Source: Pseudomonas syringae pv. cilantro (GTDB taxonomy: Bacteria > Pseudomonadota > Gammaproteobacteria > Pseudomonadales > Pseudomonadaceae). Taken from it: DNA of 64,000 bases. Numbering within the stretch: position 1 is the stretch's first letter; every line of letters starts with the position of its first letter. Made by a program: the position numbers and the translations under genes. Shown here piece after piece: positions 16,601-28,474 of the stretch. The notes beneath the pieces were generated by a model. It was given only the letters and a program-made list of their open reading frames with translations. It did not search any database and was not told where the DNA came from. Where the stretch lies: assembly GCF_001293775.1 (NCBI RefSeq), contig NZ_LGLN01000029.1:2410-66409 (forward strand). Direction: 5' to 3'.

Positions 16601-17875
16601 TTACCAGTTGCGGCGTTTGATGCGCGTCAGTTCGGTTTCCAGTTCAAGCAGTGCCTGATCGACCGGCAAATCGCCCGCCAGCACGCTATGCACTCGGTCA
16701 AAGAACGCGTTGGATACGCGTGGGTAGCCGCTGGCGGTGATGGCGGCGGGGCGCATCACCCCATTGGCGAGAATGCTGTGCAACTGGTTGTAGTAAGGCA
16801 TGGCCGCGAGCAATTCGGGATCGTTATAAAGCGACTCGATCACCGGGTTGTAAGCGCCTGCCAGGGCACGATGCTTTTGCTCTCGGGCACTGGTCAGGTA
16901 GGCCACCAGCTCTGCCGCCAGCTTGGGGTTGGCGCTGTAGCGCGAAACTGCCAGGCCCCAGCCTCCGAGTGTGGAGGCGTGGGTGCCGTTGGTTCCGCCG
17001 CGGGGCAGGGGCGCGATGCCGACCTTGTCTTTTACCGCGCTGTCCGGGCTTTGCACCAACGCCCAGACATAAGGCCAGTTGCGCATGAACAGTGCATTTC
17101 CCGACTGGAATACGCCGCGCCCCTCTTCCTCGGTGTAGTTGAGTACGCCGCGCGGGGAAATGTCGCCGACCCAGCTTTTGGCCAGGGTCAGCGCAGTTTT
17201 CGAGGCGGTACTTTTCACCACGATGTCCCCTTTCGGGTTGATCAGCCCGCCTTCCGGCTGGCTGCTGATCCATTCCAGGGCATTGCACGTCAAGCCCTCA
17301 TAAGCGCGCCCCTGAAAGACATAACCCCACATATTGGCATTCCCTGCCTCGCGTTCGGCCTGTTGCACGTGCCTGGCGGTGGCCGTCATGTCCTCCCAGG
17401 TCTGGGGAACCGGCTTTTGGTACTTATCGAGCAAATCCTTGCGGTAGTACAGCAACCCCGAGTCGGTGAACCAGGGCATCGTCACCAGTCGGCCGTCAAC
17501 GGTGGCGTTGTCCACCTGAGCCTGGAAATAGCCCTGTGTCGCATCCGCTGGAAGTAGCTCGCGCAGATCCGTCAGGTGTTTGGCGAGCATGCCGGGCCAC
17601 ACCATGTCGATTTGAATGATGTCGATGTCAGTGGACTTGGCACTGAGGATTTGCTGGTAGAACGACAGGCGCTCGGTTGCCGAGTTAGGCGTGGACACCA
17701 CCTGAACGTCGTTGCCGGTCTGTTTCGACCAGGTATCAACCGCCTCTTTGCACAGTTGCAATTCCGCTCCGACGGCCCCGCACGAGATCGTCAGACTGGC
17801 TGCGTTCGACAGCGCAGAGAACCCCGCAGACAGGGTGAGCAGCGCCACAGGAAGAAGAGATTTCAGCTGTTTCAT
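16601..17875 (-). CDS. Periplasmic sugar-binding protein of the sucrose importer
   Basis: A 424-residue extracellular solute-binding protein, family 1 (MalE/UgpB type). It has a Sec signal peptide (MKQLKSLLPVALLTLSAG, cleavage near SNAAS) and the family segment around DIDIIQIDMVWPGMLAKHL. It is the first gene of the importer operon, with AGAGGG before the ATG and the ScrR-like palindrome about 30 bases upstream. It delivers the sugar to the two permeases. Sucrose specificity is inferred from scrB and scrY; trehalose or another disaccharide cannot be excluded. Confidence 0.9.
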   Translation of the reverse strand: MKQLKSLLPVALLTLSAGFSALSNAASLTISCGAVGAELQLCKEAVDTWSKQTGNDVQVVSTPNSATERLSFYQQILSAKSTDIDIIQIDMVWPGMLAKHLTDLRELLPADATQGYFQAQVDNATVDGRLVTMPWFTDSGLLYYRKDLLDKYQKPVPQTWEDMTATARHVQQAEREAGNANMWGYVFQGRAYEGLTCNALEWISSQPEGGLINPKGDIVVKSTASKTALTLAKSWVGDISPRGVLNYTEEEGRGVFQSGNALFMRNWPYVWALVQSPDSAVKDKVGIAPLPRGGTNGTHASTLGGWGLAVSRYSANPKLAAELVAYLTSAREQKHRALAGAYNPVIESLYNDPELLAAMPYYNQLHSILANGVMRPAAITASGYPRVSNAFFDRVHSVLAGDLPVDQALLELETELTRIKRRNW

Positions 17876-17905
17876 AGAGCCCTCTTTATTTTTGTTTTTA
17901 TAAAA

Positions 17906-19620
<1,715 letters not shown>

Positions 19621-19801
19621 GCTCTGGACGACATACACCTGCGCCCGCAGAGCAGAGTTACCGGCTTTTGCAGCACCAGAGCGCAGGTTGAAATGCACTG
19701 AACGCCTGCGCCCGACCTGACTCCAAATCTTGCCCCGGCGCTCAACATCAACGTATCGCGTCGATGGGTGATTGAATCATCTGCCCACTCAAGGAATTCC
19801 C

Positions 19802-19960
19802 ATGACCGATCCACGTAATGTCGCCCACGACAAAAAAGTTCAGCAAGAGAAAAAGAACCACGGCGAAGAAATCGCCCCCAATGCCGAGCACGCGCCCCAG
19901 CCAGGCATGAAGCCGGCACTCAAGCACGACGATGATGACAAGGAAGACGAGCAGGCTTGA
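19802..19960 (+). CDS. Small hydrophilic conserved protein
   Basis: A 52-residue, highly charged protein (MTDPRNVAHDKKVQQEKK, ending in an Asp/Glu/Lys-rich tail). An AAGGA lies 6 bases before the ATG at 19802, which supports a real gene. No domain is recognised, and its composition suggests a disordered protein. It stands alone between scrY and the next regulator. Confidence 0.6.
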   Translation: MTDPRNVAHDKKVQQEKKNHGEEIAPNAEHAPQPGMKPALKHDDDDKEDEQA

Positions 19961-20124
19961 GTCAGGCACCTGCCTGAGCTGAAGGTTGCCGTTGGCGGCG
20001 CTGGCTGAGGTCAGCCGCCGTCGTATTGTTGCGAGTTCTCGTATTACGCGGATGTAGCGAGGGCTGTCAGTGGATAGGCCACAAGCTTTTCAAAATCAGT
20101 TAGTACGCACTTCGTGAGTTCTGC

Positions 20125-21189
20125 TCACGTACGGTGACGTCGTGTGCTGTTTCGGGTGATGAGTTTTGTTGGGAAAATCACCTGCGCAGGTTCATGACCC
20201 GATGTTCCTGCAAGTTTTTCAAGCAGAAGTTCTATCGCCGCAGTCGCCATATCAAACAGCGGCGATTCGACGCTGGTCAGCGTCGGAATGCTGAAGTCGT
20301 CATATTGCATATTGTCGAAACCGACCACACAGATATCGTCGGGGACGTGCAGTCCCAGATCGTACAAACCCTTCAGGGCTCCCAACGCCATTCGATCGCT
20401 GGAAAAAATCATCGCATCGGGACGTCGATCAAGTGAGCTCAAGCGTTGCGCCACTTGCAGACCACTGGCCATGGACCAGTCGCCAGCAATGTTCCAGCTA
20501 TTATCCGCAGATAAACCGTACTTGCTCAGACCCTCGAGATAACCGAGATAGCGCTCCTGGATGTCTTGATTGGTGTGCCCGTTTCTTTCTCCTGCGATGA
20601 ACGCGATATGACGGCAGCCGCCGTTGTAAAGCTCATCAACGATCTGCGCAGTCGCGAGGCGGTTGGTTTGGGCCACATAGGCAAAGTTTGGGTCCATGGT
20701 CCCAAACAGAATGATCGGGACATTATGTTGGCTGAGTTCGACCAACACGGGATGATCAGGCTGCTCGACCACTGCAACGATGCCAACGATGCTCCCGGAA
20801 CGGTAGAGATCGAGTATCTCCTCAACTGCCGGTGCCTGGCGTGCGGAGGGCTTGCGTTGCAGGAGTGAATAACCCGCATCGTCCGCAGCCAGGCCAAGCG
20901 CCTGGACAACGTTGTTCCAGTAAGTGTCTTGAATCTGTGGCGAACGATCGTCATAAGCACTGCGTTCGCCAAAGAAGAGACAGGCGACGGTTTTCGTGGG
21001 GATGTTGCGCAATGCGCGCGCAGCCACGCTAGGGACGAAATTCAGTTCGCGAATCACTTCCTGGACTCTGGCCAGAGTCTTCCTGGCGACTTTCTCAGGA
21101 TGGTTAATGACCAGCGACACGGTCTGGAAACTTACCCCGGCGGCATCGGCGACATCCCGAATGGTGATTCTTTTTACGTTACTTTGCAT
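20125..21189 (-). CDS. LacI-family regulator of the TonB-receptor locus
   Basis: A 354-residue LacI/GalR regulator with the helix-turn-helix ITIRDVADAAGVSFQTVSLVINHPEKV and a sugar-binding domain behind it. The frame is open to 21255, but the ATG at 21189 gives the normal family N-terminus. It is encoded 118 bases after the TonB-dependent receptor on the same strand. The perfect palindrome at 24584-24605, upstream of the phosphoesterase-receptor pair, is its most likely operator. The effector is unknown, probably a sugar or sugar derivative. Confidence 0.85.
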   Translation of the reverse strand: MQSNVKRITIRDVADAAGVSFQTVSLVINHPEKVARKTLARVQEVIRELNFVPSVAARALRNIPTKTVACLFFGERSAYDDRSPQIQDTYWNNVVQALGLAADDAGYSLLQRKPSARQAPAVEEILDLYRSGSIVGIVAVVEQPDHPVLVELSQHNVPIILFGTMDPNFAYVAQTNRLATAQIVDELYNGGCRHIAFIAGERNGHTNQDIQERYLGYLEGLSKYGLSADNSWNIAGDWSMASGLQVAQRLSSLDRRPDAMIFSSDRMALGALKGLYDLGLHVPDDICVVGFDNMQYDDFSIPTLTSVESPLFDMATAAIELLLEKLAGTSGHEPAQVIFPTKLITRNSTRRHRT

Positions 21190-21307
21190 GACTGCCCCTG
21201 ATAAACCCCAGCGTGCGGAGTGCACGCTCACCCGCCAGGTGAGGGCACGGGGCACGATTCTGGCTGGGGTTTACCGTGTGTGCAACACGCCGTGCCAAGG
21301 CATCAGG

Positions 21308-23590
21308 TCACAGGCGGGTACTCAGCGTGACGAACGCGCTGCGCGGGGAGCCCACCTTCAGAATCTGCAAGTTACCCGCGGGGTCAGTGGCTGCACTGGA
21401 GTCGGTGTTGATGGTCGAGATATAGCGACGGTCGAACAGGTTGACCAGATTGAGTGACAGTGTGGTGTCTTTCAAATCGCCAAACTTTCCGAAGTCATAC
21501 CCCATGTTGGCGTTGGTCACCCAGTTGGCATCCACATTCGAGTCATTGGTATACGTGTAATAGCGCTTGTCCATGTAATTGGTTTGTAACCCGGCCCTCC
21601 AATGGTCCAGTTGCCAGTCCAGGCTACTGGACAGCATCCAGCGCGGAGCGTCGATCACATCCTTGCCCTTGACTGCGACTACGGTACCGTTACTGCTGTA
21701 GTTGTCTTCATACACGCTACGGTTGTAAGTCATGGTGTTAGACCAGCGCCAATGCGGATCCGGGGTGAATGCCAGCGAGAGTTCGGCACCACGGCTGCTG
21801 ACGGCTCCCACGTTGGCAACGCCGTTCTGGCAAATCACGATGCCGGTGCAGTTGGCGATGGCCAGCAAGCGGTTGTCGAAGCGTGTGCCATAAAAGGCCA
21901 GAGACGCGGTGTAGGCCTGTGTCGTATGGCGCAGGCCCGATTCGACGGTTTTTGAGGTTTCAGGTTTCAGATCCCTGAAGCCGTTCAGCGCATTCAGCGT
22001 GGTCTGGCTGGTGAACAATGGGCTGGAGGTGCCACTGGGAAACGCTGCCAGGTTTTCTGCGTAGGAGGCGAATACTTCAGTTTGTTCATCGAGCTTGTAG
22101 GTGGCGCCGATTTGCGGAAGAAAGTTGTCACGGGCTTCAAGTGAACCGCTCGCCGAACTCCCCTTGCCCTTTGCGGTTGAGGTGGTGACAACGTGCTTGG
22201 CACCGTATTCGAGCTTCAAATGGTCGTCCAGAAGCGTCCAGGTATCGCGTACATAGAACTGGCGCGTCAGATCGTTATAGTCCTGGGCCTGAATCGTTGC
22301 GACGCGGGGCAGGCCCGATACCTCGACAATACCGCTTTGTGGGGCAGTCCCTGTGGTGTCAAACAGGTAACGATCAGCAGAGTTCTTGTTGGACTGTACC
22401 CACATTCCGGCCTGTAATTCATGGTCCCCTACGTAGTAGGATAGCACGCTCTGAAAGCCTGTGCGGTCGATGCCATAAAAGGTGCTGCGAATCGAGTTGC
22501 TGGGGACGGAGGTGGCGCCGCTGTTGTAAACAAACGGATAGTAGGAGTTGCCAGCACCGGAGTTGTGATGGTGATACACAGTGGTATCAAGCAACAGCGC
22601 GTCGCTCAGCGCAAACGAGCCACTGAGGATGTCGAGTTCGTCGTTACGCAAGTTGCTCGAGTTGTAGACGGCATCGCTTACGCTGGTCACGCCACCGCTG
22701 AAAATGCCGTTCGCAGCATTGACGGCCCGCTGCCAATCGGGTGCATAGTTAGTCCACTTGTAGCCGAGCCGGTCTATCTGGCTACGTGAAAGTGAAGGAA
22801 TAGTCGACTCTTTGGTTTCCGATTGACTGTGATAGAAACTCACGCGGTGTTCGCCGAAATCATAAGTGATCTTGGCGTTAAATGCGTGCGAGCGTTGTGG
22901 GCTGTCTCCCTTCCAGGCGTCGGCGTCGTAGTTCTCGGCGGCAACGTAAGCCGCCAGGCCTTCGTACTGACCCGAGTCGGCGCGCAGAAAGGTACGCGTT
23001 GTTTCATAGCTGCCCAGCGTTTGCGACAAGCGCAGGCCCGGCTCTTTATCCGGGTTTGCGCTGGTGAACTGAAGGGTGCCGCCCAGGTCGCTGGTGGACG
23101 CCGTGCCTAACGCTCCCGTGCCTTCGGCCACCTCGGTACTGGCGATGTTTTCAGGGATGATTGCGCGGTTGATAGTCAGCCCATTGAAGTTGCCAAAGCT
23201 CATGTCGCCTAAGGTCACGCCGTCCAGTGTGTAACCGAGATGGTGCATATCGAAACCGCGCAAGCTGATGCGCTGGCTACCCAATTCGCGGCCAAGAGGG
23301 TCGCTTGACTGAAAGTTGACCCCCGGCAGGCGTTGCAGGACTTTCATCGGGTTGCTGCCGGCCGTATAGGCTTTTGTATCCTGTTCCGTCACGCGCTGAA
23401 CCTGCCGGGTTTCACCCTGGCCGATGACCGAGACTGTACCCAGGGTCGTCGATGTGGCGTCGGGCTCTTGCGGAGCATTGGCCTGGTCATCCGCCCTGGC
23501 TTGACCCAAGAGCAGTACTGGCAGGGCCAGGGCCATTTTCAGGCAAGCGGCCGGTAGCCGTTGCCGGTTCAGCATCGGTTTGATGTTCAT
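21308..23590 (-). CDS. TonB-dependent outer-membrane receptor
   Basis: About 760 residues. A signal peptide (LALPVLLLGQARA) is followed by a TonB-box-like TLGTVSVIG, a plug domain (MKVLQRLPGVNFQSSDPLG, residues ~80-200) and a 22-strand barrel ending in VTLSTRL. It imports a scarce ligand across the outer membrane using TonB energy. Placement under LacI-type control and the absence of any siderophore gene or FecR/sigma pair suggest a carbohydrate-like or phospho-compound ligand and not iron, but this is inference. An ATG also exists at 23599; the ATG at 23590 leaves room for the AAGGA. Confidence 0.88.
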   Translation of the reverse strand: MNIKPMLNRQRLPAACLKMALALPVLLLGQARADDQANAPQEPDATSTTLGTVSVIGQGETRQVQRVTEQDTKAYTAGSNPMKVLQRLPGVNFQSSDPLGRELGSQRISLRGFDMHHLGYTLDGVTLGDMSFGNFNGLTINRAIIPENIASTEVAEGTGALGTASTSDLGGTLQFTSANPDKEPGLRLSQTLGSYETTRTFLRADSGQYEGLAAYVAAENYDADAWKGDSPQRSHAFNAKITYDFGEHRVSFYHSQSETKESTIPSLSRSQIDRLGYKWTNYAPDWQRAVNAANGIFSGGVTSVSDAVYNSSNLRNDELDILSGSFALSDALLLDTTVYHHHNSGAGNSYYPFVYNSGATSVPSNSIRSTFYGIDRTGFQSVLSYYVGDHELQAGMWVQSNKNSADRYLFDTTGTAPQSGIVEVSGLPRVATIQAQDYNDLTRQFYVRDTWTLLDDHLKLEYGAKHVVTTSTAKGKGSSASGSLEARDNFLPQIGATYKLDEQTEVFASYAENLAAFPSGTSSPLFTSQTTLNALNGFRDLKPETSKTVESGLRHTTQAYTASLAFYGTRFDNRLLAIANCTGIVICQNGVANVGAVSSRGAELSLAFTPDPHWRWSNTMTYNRSVYEDNYSSNGTVVAVKGKDVIDAPRWMLSSSLDWQLDHWRAGLQTNYMDKRYYTYTNDSNVDANWVTNANMGYDFGKFGDLKDTTLSLNLVNLFDRRYISTINTDSSAATDPAGNLQILKVGSPRSAFVTLSTRL

Positions 23591-23664
23591 GTCACTCATG
23601 TCCTTTCAGGCAGAAGAGGGCTGGCTGGGTGCTGGGCTGGCGTGGCGTGAGGGTGTTTCTGTGA

Positions 23665-24522
23665 TCACCCCGCTGATGGAGGGTGGTCTTGGCTGCGTGG
23701 TAAATGGGTGAGGCACTGCGGTCGCTGTCCGATGGCGAATTTGTCATCGAACGCCAGCATGTCGTTAAAGGTGCAGAACCGGGGAGCATCCAGCTCTATC
23801 GAGTCGAATGTTTGACGCAGATAACCCAGGCAATCCCGCTGGATACTCGCGTAGTCGCGCGTTTGCTCAGCGGTCATCCATCGCACCAGATAGCCGAGCG
23901 TGATGTGAAACCCATAGTTGTCATGGTCGGGTGAGCGTATGCCCAGACACTGCGCCAAACGATCACGCAGGTCACGAAGCTTGCCGCGTTCCTGCAGGTT
24001 GACCGGCACCAGCCGTAGGGTGGCGCCGCTGTCCCGGTAGACGTTGAATTCGTCGAACCGCATCTGTAACCGAAAGTTTTCTTCAAGCGCGAAATTCATC
24101 AGGCGCTCAGTGAAATGGTGCGTGCACACCTGAACCTTAGCGTCGCGGGGCACTTCGGCGGGCCAAAAGGGGGCTTTGCGCTGCTCGTCGATCACCCCCT
24201 CGAAGACGGTCATGTGATAACTGGAGGGCGGTAACAGGCTCAGGCACTGACTGAACTCATGAGTGGCCAATGTATTTCTGACCAAGGTAAGCGCGTCGTT
24301 TGCCGGGGTGCGTAACGGGATCTGACTGATGATCGTGTTCCCGGCAAATGGCCGGGCTTTGCCGTCCTCATAGAATTTACGATCGACGTCATAGGGCTTC
24401 TCACTCTTGTCCTGAGGCAGTGCGAGAAGGGTCGACGCCGGGGACGAGGCAAATGCCGCACCGGCAGTCAGGGCAGTGGTTTGCAGCAAAAAGGTGCGGC
24501 GGAGCATGTCGACGTTCGTCAT
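23665..24522 (-). CDS. Tat-exported 2H phosphoesterase-like protein (DUF1868 type)
   Basis: A 285-residue protein with a twin-arginine signal (LRRTFLLQTTALTAGAAFA), so it is probably exported folded. The mature part has two H-x-T motifs about 120 residues apart (YHMTVFEG and FHITLGYL), the signature of the 2H phosphoesterase/LigT-like superfamily that cleaves cyclic phosphodiesters; the arrangement fits DUF1868 proteins. It is transcribed with the TonB receptor (74-base gap) behind the 22-bp palindrome. A periplasmic enzyme acting on what the receptor brings in is a reasonable reading, unproven. Confidence 0.75.
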   Translation of the reverse strand: MTNVDMLRRTFLLQTTALTAGAAFASSPASTLLALPQDKSEKPYDVDRKFYEDGKARPFAGNTIISQIPLRTPANDALTLVRNTLATHEFSQCLSLLPPSSYHMTVFEGVIDEQRKAPFWPAEVPRDAKVQVCTHHFTERLMNFALEENFRLQMRFDEFNVYRDSGATLRLVPVNLQERGKLRDLRDRLAQCLGIRSPDHDNYGFHITLGYLVRWMTAEQTRDYASIQRDCLGYLRQTFDSIELDAPRFCTFNDMLAFDDKFAIGQRPQCLTHLPRSQDHPPSAG

Positions 24523-24884
24523 CGGGTTAATTCCGTTAGCGTTTCTCTGCTGAAAACCAAGTAGGACGAGTCCACTGATTTTTAAAATTAGAACGTTCTA
24601 ATTTTGCTAGAAAATACCTTTCGTTTATGACGTAGAAGTGACAGGCGACCTTGTTTCAGGCTTTTTTGATCGGCTCAAGTGTGCGGCGGGAGATGAAGCT
24701 GACGGGGTGCGGTTTTCAGCTGGAGGAGGGAACGTTACTTACGGGAACCAACGAGCTAAGCGCCGCTGCGCTTTCGATGCTTGCCAGAAACCCTATATCG
24801 AAAGGCTGTCCAAAAAGTTCGGGCCGGACACCACCCAAGGCAAACCTGCCCGAATGGTCATCCAGCCCGACGTTGCAACGACGG
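24523..24884. other. Intergenic with promoter/operator region
   Basis: A 360-base gap between the start of the phosphoesterase gene and the stop of the autotransporter gene, both on the minus strand. It carries the 22-bp palindrome (entered separately) and otherwise no supported gene. No clear intrinsic terminator for the autotransporter was seen. Confidence 0.5.
24584..24605. promoter_or_regulatory. Perfect 22-bp palindrome, probable LacI-type operator
   Basis: AAAATTAGAAC followed directly by its reverse complement GTTCTAATTTT, with a central CG step as in LacI-family operators. It lies 62 bases upstream of the Tat-exported phosphoesterase gene, where a repressor would block the operon promoter. 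Confidence 0.8.
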
Positions 24885-27800
24885 TCAGAAGCGGACCGTT
24901 ACTCCTGCGTTTACCGAATGGAAGCGCGTGTCGGTACCGAACTGCCCTTGATAGGAAAGGCCCAGGTCGGTCTGACGATTCAAGCGCAGTTTCGCGCCTA
25001 CTTCAGTCAACGCCGTGTTGCGGGTTTGAGCTACGCCTTGCACTTCGAAGTTTGGACCACCGGCAAAGCTCTGGTCGTTGCGCGGATCCAGATCACCGAA
25101 GGCACGTCTCCATCCCAGCGAGCCGTAGACCTGAGTGTCGAGGTTCGCGATACGGGTGTTGGTCGATGCGCGCAGGCCGAGCGTCGAGAAGACGGTATCT
25201 TGCTTGTCGCTGGACACGTCCAGAGCGGCTGGTCCGCCTTTTTCGTGCAGATCCTTGGCGTCGTAACGCACGTAGGAAAGACCGGCGAAAGGTTCCAGAG
25301 CCACGCTGCCTAGCGGGATCTGGTAGGCCGCTTCACCGCTGGCCTGCAGCGATTGGGCGTTGCGTTTGCCGGTCAGGTGATCACTGAACCCTGCAAACGC
25401 CACGTTCCGCTCGCTCTCCAGACGGTGCCAGGTGTAACCGACGTCGGCGCTGAGGCGCAGGGCGTCGATCTGGCCACCGGTGTAGAGACCCAGGTGGTAG
25501 TTATCGCTGTGGCCTTCGGCATCTCGGTCGTCGGCGTCGAACTTCGAACGGCTGTAGCCGGCGTAGACGCCGCCACGCCAGTCAGGAGTGAAGCTGCCGT
25601 CGGCACCGAACAGCAGGCCGCCGGTGCTCTGGCTCAGACCGCCGGCACCGTTGTTGCCGTCGACCTTGGTCCAGTTGCCGAATGGCTGCACCCACGCACC
25701 GTTTTCGGCGGCGGGCGTGCTTGGCATCAGGTTGAGTGCCATGGCCGGCATGCGCAGTGTTCCGCTGTCGAGCAGATTACGCACACGGGTTCCCAGTACA
25801 CCGGACACCACCTGGCTGTTGGCGATCAGTGCGGTCGACGTGCTGCTGTGGTAATCGCCGGACAGTTGATCGGCAGCGTTGCGCGCGCTTGCGGCATCCA
25901 GAATCAGCAGGTTGTTGTAGAGGCGCAGGGGTTCGCCGCTTTGTTGCAGTACGCTCAGCGCGCCAGCGGTATTGAACTGGTTTTGGGTCAGCATGACGGA
26001 CTGGAAAATGCCTGGAGCTGGAGCTGGCACAGGTGTCGGTGTCGGCGTCGGCGTCGGGGTTGGTGTTGGTGTTGGCGTCGGTTCCGGAGTCGGTTCCGGT
26101 GTAGGTGTAGGTGTAGGTGTAGGCTCCGGGGTCGGAGTCGGTTCTGGAGTTGGAGTTGGAGTTGGAGTTGGAGTTGGAGTTGGAGTAGGAGTAGGCGTCG
26201 GCGTTGGAGTCGGCTCTACGCTTTTCTGCTCAATGGTGAGGTTCAGATCATTGGCCGTGCGTTGCAGCCCGACATTCAGGAACGCCGAGTTGGTCAGTGC
26301 CTGGGCATAGGCAGTGCCTGCGGCGGCGCCGTCGACCAGACCGCCCTGAGCGGAGAGCAGCGTGTAGGTTCTGCCGCTCTGATAGCTCTGCGCGGGATCC
26401 AGCGCGGTCACGTTGACCTGCGTACCGCGCAGGGTGGCGGTGCCGCTCACGTTGATCTTGTCGGCCCTGCCGTCGCCGGCGATGTCTGCGGCGTAGCGTG
26501 AGCCGGCGGCCATGTCCAGGTCGCCTTGTATGGCCAGTGCGCCGATGGCGTTTTCGCCGGGCGACAGCGTACCGCCGGCAGCGACCTGGGTGGTGCCCAC
26601 CTGACCGACGCCAGCCAGAATACCTCCGTCCAGTACCTGAGCGCTGTTGGTGTAGGTCCCGAACTCAGTGCGGCCCGCAATGCCGTTGACCACCAGGGTG
26701 CCGTTGCCTACGTTAAACTGCGAAACGCTTTGGGTGGTGGCCGTGTTGCCGCGCTGATTGACCTGGTCGACGTTCCCCGACAACACCAGTCGACCACCGC
26801 GCACCACGACGCCACCGGCCAACCCCGAAGTGTCGCCGCTCAGCGTGGTATTGCCGTTGAACGCATACACTCGACCCGTTCCGTTCAGCGTATTGGCGAA
26901 CTGCAGATCGGTGTCGGTATGGTTGAATGCCAAGTGTCCGTTGCCGGTGCCGAAGGTAATAGCGGTTTGCGGGGCCAGTCGGCCGGCCGCCTGAGGTGTT
27001 CCGGCACTCACGAAATCGATATCAGTACGGTTAGGGTCGACCACGAGCGGACCGCCCACAATGAGCGTTCCCCTTGTCGCATTGTTGATGTCGTTCACAG
27101 TGCTGATAAGGATACCGTTGGTAGCGCTCAGTTCGGCACCGTCGGCCAGTGTCAGGTAGGTGCGGGTTTCGTTGGTGCCCAGCGTCATACTTTGCACGTC
27201 GAGACGGGTGCCCTGTCCGGTCACATTGACCTGATTGCTGCGGTTGATAACTGCCGAACCCAGCCGCATAGAGTCGCTCGTCAGCACTGCGCCGCTCTCA
27301 AGGGTCAGGTCGTTTCTGTTCAAGAAGGAGCCACTGTTGTCCCAGCGTGTTCCTGCGCCGGAAAGTCGGGTGGTGGATTCGATGTCTACCTGCTGGCTGT
27401 TGATTTTGCCGCCGTCATTGAGCGTGATGCTCGACTTGTAGACAAAACCTGCGCTATTGGCGTCGATGTTGACCGCGTCGACCAGCGAGTTCTGGCCACT
27501 CACCAGCAACTCTGCGTTTGAAAACTGGTTGGCACTGTTGCCACTGTCACTAAGCCGCAGATCCCGCACTGATACCTGGCCCCCGTTGCGGACGGTCATG
27601 CTCCCCTGTCCTATATCACCGATACGGATCGTGTTACCGAGCACGAATGAGGTGCGGGGCACGATCCAGCGCGACCCAGCCCCTTCGACTATAACGCTGG
27701 CCTGGGCCTGGTTGACGCCCGTACGGCTGGCTTGACCCACGATACGGCCGCCTTCGCTGGTTACCGTTGCGCCATTGTTGATCGTAAGGCTGGAGGTATT

Positions 27801-27959
27801 ACCGTCAGTTGACCGGACGTCGATCGCGCCATCGATTACGCGGTCGCTGTTAAAGGTTTCCTGGCCGTTAGTGAGCACATAGTCAACTGCATGGGCCTCC
27901 GGGAGCAGCGCAAGAGTAATCGCAAAAGCAAGGGGGGATATTCTAAATAAGGGGTTCAT
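24885..27959 (-). CDS. Autotransporter (type Va) with Pro-Thr linker
   Basis: A 1024-residue autotransporter. A signal peptide ends near PEAHA. The passenger (~25-580) is made of short Gly/Asn-rich beta-helix repeats ([31 protein letters not shown]). A hydrophilic linker of about 65 residues, nearly all Pro and Thr with occasional Glu, joins it to a C-terminal barrel of ~280 residues that ends VNAGVTVRF with the terminal Phe needed for BAM assembly. No protease or lipase catalytic motif is visible, so adhesion or surface display is most likely. Two copies (one imperfect) of the region's shared dyad lie upstream at 28080 and 28151. Confidence 0.9.
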   Translation of the reverse strand: MNPLFRISPLAFAITLALLPEAHAVDYVLTNGQETFNSDRVIDGAIDVRSTDGNTSSLTINNGATVTSEGGRIVGQASRTGVNQAQASVIVEGAGSRWIVPRTSFVLGNTIRIGDIGQGSMTVRNGGQVSVRDLRLSDSGNSANQFSNAELLVSGQNSLVDAVNIDANSAGFVYKSSITLNDGGKINSQQVDIESTTRLSGAGTRWDNSGSFLNRNDLTLESGAVLTSDSMRLGSAVINRSNQVNVTGQGTRLDVQSMTLGTNETRTYLTLADGAELSATNGILISTVNDINNATRGTLIVGGPLVVDPNRTDIDFVSAGTPQAAGRLAPQTAITFGTGNGHLAFNHTDTDLQFANTLNGTGRVYAFNGNTTLSGDTSGLAGGVVVRGGRLVLSGNVDQVNQRGNTATTQSVSQFNVGNGTLVVNGIAGRTEFGTYTNSAQVLDGGILAGVGQVGTTQVAAGGTLSPGENAIGALAIQGDLDMAAGSRYAADIAGDGRADKINVSGTATLRGTQVNVTALDPAQSYQSGRTYTLLSAQGGLVDGAAAGTAYAQALTNSAFLNVGLQRTANDLNLTIEQKSVEPTPTPTPTPTPTPTPTPTPTPTPEPTPTPEPTPTPTPTPEPTPEPTPTPTPTPTPTPTPTPVPAPAPGIFQSVMLTQNQFNTAGALSVLQQSGEPLRLYNNLLILDAASARNAADQLSGDYHSSTSTALIANSQVVSGVLGTRVRNLLDSGTLRMPAMALNLMPSTPAAENGAWVQPFGNWTKVDGNNGAGGLSQSTGGLLFGADGSFTPDWRGGVYAGYSRSKFDADDRDAEGHSDNYHLGLYTGGQIDALRLSADVGYTWHRLESERNVAFAGFSDHLTGKRNAQSLQASGEAAYQIPLGSVALEPFAGLSYVRYDAKDLHEKGGPAALDVSSDKQDTVFSTLGLRASTNTRIANLDTQVYGSLGWRRAFGDLDPRNDQSFAGGPNFEVQGVAQTRNTALTEVGAKLRLNRQTDLGLSYQGQFGTDTRFHSVNAGVTVRF
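26022..26216 (-). repeat. Short tandem repeat coding the Pro-Thr linker
   Basis: A run of 6-bp units (GGTGTC/GGCGTC/GGAGTT and variants on the plus strand) encodes alternating Pro-Thr, broken by Glu. Because the unit is a multiple of three, slippage would lengthen or shorten the linker without a frameshift. Blocks of identical codons next to each other suggest recent expansion. Confidence 0.85.
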
Positions 27960-28079
27960 AGCGACTCCAGATACTCCATAAAGACCACAAGGGTGGCTGC
28001 CAGCCCTGAGGGCTTAGGCGTTTTCCGTTCGGCAGGTTGCCAACGTCGGGAGTATCGGGAGAGGGAGTAGTAATGGATA

Positions 28080-28095
28080 TAGCACGCATGTACTA
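28080..28095. promoter_or_regulatory. Imperfect copy of TAGnnCAnnTGnnCTA dyad
   Basis: TAGCACGCATGTACTA differs from the dyad at one fixed position (CG for CA). Centre to centre it is 71 bases from the exact copy at 28151, close to seven helical turns. Confidence 0.55.
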
Positions 28096-28150
28096 GCGGG
28101 CCGCCAATTTCGCCACAACTAATCAGTTCTCCACGCATGCCGTAGTTCAA

Positions 28151-28166
28151 TAGCTCATCTGTACTA
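28151..28166. promoter_or_regulatory. TAGnnCAnnTGnnCTA dyad upstream of autotransporter/fadL
   Basis: TAGCTCATCTGTACTA fits the dyad exactly and is flanked by ATAG-like bases on both sides. Shared with sites at 29907, 31249, 33485 and 33525. Confidence 0.7.
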
Positions 28167-28474
28167 TAGAAGTCTGCGGTGGCAGTCACTACTCTCATGC
28201 GGGTGCGTTTATCTGCTCGCAAAAAGTACCAGCGACTTGAGCGCATTCAGCATAAAGTTCCCACACTTACCGAATGGGCTCGATGAAAAATGCAGGCGCT
28301 CACGGGTAAGATTAGTTCAGTGTAATGCGATGCTAATTGGACGATGCGCAGCCCTGTTTTTGACAGACTGCGGGTGGTTGCCTGGAGTGGCGCGTTCCTT
28401 CGTGCTCTTTCAATCAGGCGTTTGCCGATGATCTTTCGTCGGCAAATTGAACATCACGATTGCAGTAGATAAAA

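Larger units (their letters stand above)
27960..28474. other. Divergent promoter region of autotransporter and fadL-like gene
   Basis: A 515-base gap between two outward-facing genes. A minus-strand frame of 96 codons (27956-28246) runs to the autotransporter start but has no recognisable features and is probably chance. The gap holds two dyads, at 28080 and 28151. Confidence 0.5.

Noticed and set aside
27956..28246. 96-codon minus-strand frame overlapping the autotransporter start
   Set aside because: No signal, domain or good ribosome-binding site; it covers two copies of the regulatory dyad, so it is more likely promoter DNA.
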